Origin: Pedobacter sp. UBA4863
Lineage (GTDB): Bacteria > Bacteroidota > Bacteroidia > Sphingobacteriales > Sphingobacteriaceae
Length of the DNA stretch: 45,963 nucleotides
NCBI RefSeq assembly: GCF_002399615.1
Contig: NZ_DHDZ01000015.1
Span: 142,051 to 188,013, forward strand
Direction: 5' to 3'
The notes under the pieces: generated by a model
Seen by the model: only the letters and a program-made list of their open reading frames with translations
What the model was told of the DNA's origin: nothing
Databases searched by the model: none
Program-made: the position numbers and the translations under genes
Shown here: piece after piece, positions 41,672 through 45,963 of the stretch
How positions within the stretch are numbered: the stretch's first letter is position 1
Layout of the letters: each line of letters opens with the position of its first letter

Positions 41672-43015
41672 ATGACGAAAAAGGATCAACAACTTCCTAG
41701 AAAGATATTTGTACTAGACACCTCTGTAATACTTTACGACCACGATGCAATAAACAGTTTTCAAGAGCACGATGTGGCCGTGCCTGCATTGGTATTAGAA
41801 GAATTGGATAATTTTAAAAGTGGCAACGATACACGCAATTTCGAAGCACGTAATTTCATTCGCATCATCGATAAAGCATCAAAGAATAATCTGCTCAATA
41901 CGTGGTTTACGTTAAATAAAAAGAGTTTAGGAAAGTTTAAAATACAAATTGAAGAAGTGCCAAGTCAGCAAAATGCAGAAACGTTATTTAGCCATGGCAA
42001 GTTCGATAACAGAATACTTAATTCGGCCCTGGTGCTAAAAGAAGAAAACCCGAACCATAAAGTAATTCTAGTTGCTAAAGATATTTGTTTGCGCTTAAAG
42101 GCAAAAGCTTTGGGTTTACATGCCGAAGATTACGAAACTGGAAAAGTAAAGAATGTAGAGGAACTTTATAGCGGAAAAACCATTGTAAATAACTTTGAGA
42201 TAGCCGCTTTTGAACAATTAAAGAAAGAATACGCTATAAGTGCAGCAGCACTGAATTTGCCCTGTAAGCATGCTAATCATTTTTATATCCTTAAAAACAA
42301 AAGAAAAGAAATTGCCGCTTTTTATAGCATCAACAACAACCTTTTAAAACAAGTTAAAAAAGAGGCTGTTTTTGGAATAAAGCCACGTAACGCCGAACAA
42401 AGTTTTGCCATAGAAGCACTGTTAAGCCCCGAAATTAAATTAGTAACCATACAAGGCAATGCCGGAACTGGAAAAACCTTGCTAGCCTTAGCCAGTGCCT
42501 TAGCGCAACGCAGAGAATACCGGCAAATTTACATTACCCGACCTATTGTACCGTTAAGCAATAAAGATATAGGTTTTTTGCCAGGCGATGTAAAATCAAA
42601 AGTAGATCCGTATATGGCACCCATTTGGGACAATCTTAAATTTATAAGGGAACAATTTGCCAATGAAGAAAAAACACAGCTAAAAATTGACGAACTGGTG
42701 CGTACCGAAAAAATAGAAATAGCTCCGTTGGCATTTATACGCGGCAGAACACTAAATAAGATATTCTTTATTATTGACGAAGCCCAAAACCTAACGCCAC
42801 ACGAAATTAAAACCATTATTAGCAGGGCAGGAGAAGATACCAAAATTGTATTTACAGGCGATATCTATCAAATAGATACTCCTTACTTAGACTCGGAAAG
42901 TAATGGTTTATCTTACCTCATAGAAAATGCTAAAAATCACCCGCTTTATGCACACATTACCTTGCAAAAAGGAGAACGGAGCGAACTGGCAGATTTAGCT
43001 ACAGCGCTTTTATGA
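41672..43015 (+). CDS. PIN-PhoH fusion protein
   Basis: A 447-residue protein made of an N-terminal PIN-like nuclease domain (about 8-150: FVLDTSVILYDHDAINSF with Asp, and VVPALVLEELDNFK-like acids) and a C-terminal PhoH ATPase (about 235-447). The ATPase has Walker A GNAGTGKT (about 262-269) and Walker B-like FFIIDEAQNLTPHEIKTII, followed by FTGDIYQIDTPYLD. This two-domain form is common in bacteria as PhoH2, linked to RNA unwinding and cleavage. It is likely to act on RNA in the cytoplasm; no antitoxin-like small gene lies immediately upstream, so a toxin-antitoxin reading is not supported here. Confidence 0.92.
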   Translation: MTKKDQQLPRKIFVLDTSVILYDHDAINSFQEHDVAVPALVLEELDNFKSGNDTRNFEARNFIRIIDKASKNNLLNTWFTLNKKSLGKFKIQIEEVPSQQNAETLFSHGKFDNRILNSALVLKEENPNHKVILVAKDICLRLKAKALGLHAEDYETGKVKNVEELYSGKTIVNNFEIAAFEQLKKEYAISAAALNLPCKHANHFYILKNKRKEIAAFYSINNNLLKQVKKEAVFGIKPRNAEQSFAIEALLSPEIKLVTIQGNAGTGKTLLALASALAQRREYRQIYITRPIVPLSNKDIGFLPGDVKSKVDPYMAPIWDNLKFIREQFANEEKTQLKIDELVRTEKIEIAPLAFIRGRTLNKIFFIIDEAQNLTPHEIKTIISRAGEDTKIVFTGDIYQIDTPYLDSESNGLSYLIENAKNHPLYAHITLQKGERSELADLATALL

Positions 43016-43052
43016 TGTGCTAATTAGTTAATAAGATGATAGGATAATAATG

Positions 43053-43087
43053 TTGTCCATTTGGGAGATTTGTCCACAGGTGGACAA
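43053..43087. promoter_or_regulatory. TTGTCCA sites with an 8-bp palindrome
   Basis: TTGTCCAC (43070-43077) and GTGGACAA (43080-43087) form a perfect inverted repeat with a 2-nt spacer; a further TTGTCCA in the same orientation lies 17 bp upstream (43053-43059). TTGTCCACA differs from the DnaA box TTATCCACA at one position. The sites lie in the 180-nt gap between the convergent PhoH and MFS genes, an odd place for an operator. They could be a DnaA-binding (titration) site or a repeat. Confidence 0.35.
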
Positions 43088-43197
43088 GTGCTGTGACTAG
43101 ATCAACAACTGGTGATAATGAATATCACTAAGAGCTAGAAGCTATAAAATCCACCAATCCATTCGCTCATCATCAAATCAACCAATCATCTAATTTT

Positions 43198-44412
43198 TTA
43201 ATGATGTTTCTTTAACGTTTGGTAACAAATTACGATAGAAATACAAGTTAATAATGCGCCCATCATAAATGGAGCTCCCGGAAAATAAATACTACCATTT
43301 TTAGGATTGGTAAAGTGAGCAAACAATGCCGACATTAACAAAGGCCCAACAATACTTGCCAAGCTCATAAAACTGGTCATAATTCCTTGTAATTCGCCTT
43401 GTTCATCTGGCTTTACTTGGGTAGAAATTATTCCCTGTATGGCGGGGCCAGTAATACCCGCTAGGGCATAAGGCACCATAAATGCAAACATCATCCAACC
43501 TTTAGTGGCAAAAGCAAAAAGTACAAAACCCAATACATACAGCAATAAGCCAAGCATAATAGATTTTTTTTGTCCCAATTTTGGAATAATAACCCGTATT
43601 AAGCCACCTTGCACAATGGCAACGGTTAAACCTACAAAACCTAGAGAATAGCCAATCCAAGTTTCGTTCCAATTAAATTTTTCTTGCGTATAAAACGACC
43701 ATACCGTTTGGGTAGATTGGGCTGCAATGTACAAGATCAATAGCGAAGCCAACAAACCTAATAAAGAGGGATAGCGCTTAATTTGCATTAAAGCACCTAT
43801 CGGATTAGCCCGCTTCCAATCAAATTCGCGTCTGTTTTCTTTTTGTAAGGATTCTGGAAGGATAAAATAACCATACAACCAATTAAGTAACGATAAGCCT
43901 CCAGCAATCATAAACGGTACGCGGGTGCCAAACTGACTAAATACGCCGCCAATTACTGGGCCAATGATAAAACCTAAACCAAAAGCAGCCCCAATTAAAC
44001 CAAAATTCTGAGCTCTTTTTTCAGGTGTGCTCACATCAGCAATGTAAGCAGATGCTGTAGTAATACTTGCACCGCAAAGTCCAGCAATAATACGACCAAT
44101 AAATAACAAAGTAATGGTATGCGCAAACGATAAAAAGAAATAATCAACTGCCATGCCAAAAAGCGAAATCAATAGGACAGGTCTTCGTCCCATTTTATCG
44201 CTCAAAGCACCCAGGATAGGGGAGCAAATAAACATCATTAACGAATAAGCGGTAAGTAAAAGCCCACCATATTCCGAGGCTTCACTCAAATTTGCTCCAG
44301 TAAGTTCTTTAATTAATGCGGGCATAATCGGAATAATAATTCCGAACCCTATACAATCGAATAGGATAGTAACCAGAATGAACAACACACCAGCATTTCT
44401 TTTGTTCGCCAT
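43198..44412 (-). CDS. MFS exporter, Tet/TCR type
   Basis: A 404-residue twelve-helix MFS protein. The start IGFGIIIPIMPALIKEL, motif A GALSDKMGRRPVLLISLFG (near 66-84) and the later FGLIGAAFGLGFIIGPVIGG match the TetA(A)-like TCR group. The helices split into two halves around a loop near 195-205 (LQKENRREFDWKRANP). Possible substrates are tetracycline-type or other drugs; many chromosomal members of this group do not give resistance, so I do not claim it. A TACCTTTG box (44439-44432) lies 20 nt upstream of the ATG. Confidence 0.92.
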   Translation of the reverse strand: MANKRNAGVLFILVTILFDCIGFGIIIPIMPALIKELTGANLSEASEYGGLLLTAYSLMMFICSPILGALSDKMGRRPVLLISLFGMAVDYFFLSFAHTITLLFIGRIIAGLCGASITTASAYIADVSTPEKRAQNFGLIGAAFGLGFIIGPVIGGVFSQFGTRVPFMIAGGLSLLNWLYGYFILPESLQKENRREFDWKRANPIGALMQIKRYPSLLGLLASLLILYIAAQSTQTVWSFYTQEKFNWNETWIGYSLGFVGLTVAIVQGGLIRVIIPKLGQKKSIMLGLLLYVLGFVLFAFATKGWMMFAFMVPYALAGITGPAIQGIISTQVKPDEQGELQGIMTSFMSLASIVGPLLMSALFAHFTNPKNGSIYFPGAPFMMGALLTCISIVICYQTLKKHH

Positions 44413-44431
44413 GTTATATTTTGTTGGGTTG

Positions 44432-44439
44432 CAAAGGTA
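44432..44439 (-). promoter_or_regulatory. -7 box (TACCTTTG) of the MFS gene
   Basis: On the minus strand TACCTTTG matches TAnnTTTG and ends 20 nt before the start codon at 44412. No clear TTTG at the expected -33 distance. Confidence 0.5.
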
Positions 44440-44740
44440 ATGTAAATGCAGAAACTAAGTAGGAGAATAAGAATAAATTAGTGTTTATAGCATTAAGGAT
44501 AAAAAGATACAAGAACCTAAAAACCAACAAACCTCTCATTTATTTGGCAAAAAATAAGATAAAATAATATTTTGTTTGAAAATATAACTTATTGAAAATC
44601 TTTAGTTAAATATAGTTCAATTAAACAAAAAGTATTCTTAACTGTAATTTTAACAGCAAAAAGCAGTTAAAAATTCAAAATAAAATTCTGAAATATGAGT
44701 TTTATCGCTGGAAATCAATTATTTGATAGAATTGAATAAT
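44440..44740. other. AT-rich gap, no feature seen
   Basis: About 300 nt between the MFS promoter box and the small hypothetical gene. It has several A/T runs and TTTG strings but no open frame with a plausible protein, no hairpin and no repeat that I can support. Confidence 0.5.
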
Positions 44741-44989
44741 CTATTGCTGTCTTTGGTAAGCCGTTATAAAATCAACTCTCATTGTTTTAAAACGTTCTAT
44801 TACGGTTTCAATAAAAGCTTCGTCTATAATTTGAAAAACTTCATTTACACCACCTCCGGTAAGATCTAATTCAGAAATTTTATAACTCTGTTCATAAGGC
44901 CCCTGTTCAAATTTAACAATGAATTTTTGGTTCATACTGAAGATGCTAATCTTACATTGTGGGTGCGGTAGTTCTGCTATTATTCTCAT
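44741..44989 (-). CDS. Small hypothetical protein
   Basis: An 82-residue protein that I do not recognise by family. It has no signal peptide or membrane segment. The sequence is of globular type (IAELPHPQCKISIFSMNQKF, then IVKFEQGPYEQSYKISELDL) with an amphipathic C-terminal helix (IDEAFIETVIERFKTMR). It reads like a normal gene of the organism in composition, and has ATG at 44989. The plus-strand gene downstream is divergent. Function not inferred. Confidence 0.6.
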   Translation of the reverse strand: MRIIAELPHPQCKISIFSMNQKFIVKFEQGPYEQSYKISELDLTGGGVNEVFQIIDEAFIETVIERFKTMRVDFITAYQRQQ

Positions 44990-45318
44990 GCTAATGATAT
45001 ATTGTACGATTTAAAAATATTAATGCTCTAATTCAGAAAATCAGCTCATATTAAGCTCATTTGCCTTTCGATCCGATAAAGGTATAACAACAATTTTTCA
45101 GTTTCTAAAATTATAACTTAATAACTAATTGATTAAGTAAATTATTTACTGATAAAACTAACATGAACATATCGCTTGGAAAGCAAAGTAAAATATGGCT
45201 GTGGTTTCATCACCATTAAAAGAAACACGGTCCTATCTAGCTATAAATCAGTCTTTAGGTTACAAAAGGCTTAATGCTTCTTTTAAATTAATTACTAACC
45301 TAAAAACCAAGAGAAATT
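44990..45318. other. Divergent intergenic gap, no feature seen
   Basis: About 330 nt between the small hypothetical and the beta-helix gene must hold both promoters. I see no full TTTG-N19-TAnnTTTG. An open frame at 45195-45413 overlaps the following gene in a different frame, and I regard it as chance. Confidence 0.5.
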
Positions 45319-45948
45319 ATGAAGAAAATTTACTTATCCCTATTATCATTGATGCTCGGTTCTCCGGCTTTAATGGCTCAAATCTATGTTACCGAAGCGG
45401 GTGCAGGCCTTAAAAACGGAACATCATGGGCCAATGCCTATGATAATACCCAACTGCAACAGGCTATTAATGAAGCCGAAAGTGCAACAACAAAACAAGT
45501 ATGGGTGGCAAAAGGTATTTATAAACCTACCGAACGTCTTTCTGAAGAAATATATGCAGCACGTACAGATGATGGTACTATTGCACCAACTGCTGCCAAC
45601 GATAGCGATAAGTCATTTATACTAAAAACTGGTGTGGCAATTTATGGCGGCTTTGCTGGCACAGAAGCAACTATTGCCGAAAGAACTAGCATTACTACCC
45701 TTAATGAAACTATACTAAGTGGAGATTTAAACAATAGCAATACCGCCAATACAGATGATGCTTACCACGTAGTAGCGGCAAGAGATGATGCCGATGGTTC
45801 TGTATTGGATGGATTTACCATTCAACACGGGTATGGTAACGATGGCAATTACGCCCAAATAACAGGTGATAGAATTAGAAGAAGCATTGGGGCAGCTATT
45901 GCTGTTTTTACTGCCAAAACAGTTACTTTTAATAATTTAGTAACCTGA
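45319..45948 (+). CDS. Secreted beta-helix protein, early stop
   Basis: A 209-residue product with a signal peptide (LSLLSLMLGSPALMA before Q21). The mature part (IYVTEAGAGLKNGTSWANAY, then GIYKPTER, FILKTGVAIYGGFAGTEATI and SVLDGFTIQHGYG) is the usual beginning of large secreted right-handed beta-helix or polymorphic-outer-membrane-like proteins of Bacteroidota, which commonly run many hundred residues and end with a sorting domain. Here the frame stops at TGA 45946-45948 after TFNNLVT. Reading on in the frame one base away gives a string SNLSSINQ to the window end, so a frameshift near 45935 is possible. The gene may be broken, or the edge of the window may hide the rest. Confidence 0.7.
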   Translation: MKKIYLSLLSLMLGSPALMAQIYVTEAGAGLKNGTSWANAYDNTQLQQAINEAESATTKQVWVAKGIYKPTERLSEEIYAARTDDGTIAPTAANDSDKSFILKTGVAIYGGFAGTEATIAERTSITTLNETILSGDLNNSNTANTDDAYHVVAARDDADGSVLDGFTIQHGYGNDGNYAQITGDRIRRSIGAAIAVFTAKTVTFNNLVT

Positions 45949-45963
45949 GCTCGATTAATCAGA

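Noticed and set aside
41672..43015. PIN-PhoH gene as a toxin in a toxin-antitoxin pair
   Set aside because: I see no small upstream antitoxin frame on the same strand; the stretch before the gene is non-coding.
43198..44412. MFS gene as a tetracycline resistance determinant
   Set aside because: The similarity is to the TCR group in general; chromosomal members are common and resistance cannot be read from sequence.
45195..45413. 72-codon open frame before the beta-helix gene
   Set aside because: It overlaps the beta-helix signal peptide in another frame and lacks any recognisable domain.

Overview
The window is an AT-rich chromosomal segment of a Bacteroidota bacterium, most likely Sphingobacteriaceae and Pedobacter-like. 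Signs for this are the futalosine menaquinone genes, the pyrG-yidC pair, a YbgC-type thioesterase/MltG/PASTA cluster, promoters of the Bacteroidota TTTG-N19-TAnnTTTG type, the near absence of Shine-Dalgarno sequences, and scattered intergenic palindromes carrying the AGATTTCTC module. This placement rests on my recognition of proteins and promoters, not on a search.

Layout. 1-9.7 kb: the 5' part of tRNA-Ser(UGA) with a complete promoter; a BrkB-type membrane protein; a cell-wall cluster (PASTA protein, MltG, thioesterase) divergent from ddl; a MATE exporter; a second thioesterase; and a menaquinone operon mqnE - histidine phosphatase - mqnA. 9.7-22 kb: a stand-alone response regulator, a Lys-rich hypothetical, mutS, a trio of exported proteins (NlpC/P60 lipoprotein and two thioredoxin-fold proteins), an SpmAB-like membrane protein, an M14 carboxypeptidase, an S9 peptidase, a Cys-rich DGC protein and a GNAT acetyltransferase. 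22-32.3 kb: pyrG-yidC, an SDR, a SatD-like regulator overlapping a DUF3307 membrane protein, MgtE, Ohr and a FUSC protein.

32.4-40.3 kb is a compact six-gene operon: an S12 serine hydrolase, three paralogous D-aminoacylase-family amidohydrolases, an Asp/Glu racemase and a P1/DmpA-type peptidase. Five of the six have export signals and the racemase does not. I read it as a pathway that breaks down D-amino-acid-containing peptides or N-acyl-D-amino acids outside the inner membrane and racemises the product in the cytoplasm. 40.3-46 kb: a 750-nt gap with a possible broken small gene and a terminator, a GyrI-like protein, a PIN-PhoH protein, an MFS exporter, a small hypothetical, and the start of a secreted beta-helix protein that ends in an early stop.

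The two observations I rate highest are the D-amino-acid operon, whose three deacylases all have Asp where the family normally has a zinc-bridging Cys, and the operator lattice upstream of the SatD-like gene: CCGATA/TATCGG hexamers in alternating orientation at an exact 14-bp period. The SatD-like protein carries a C-terminal helix-turn-helix and an N-terminal part that resembles a class III nucleotide cyclase fold.
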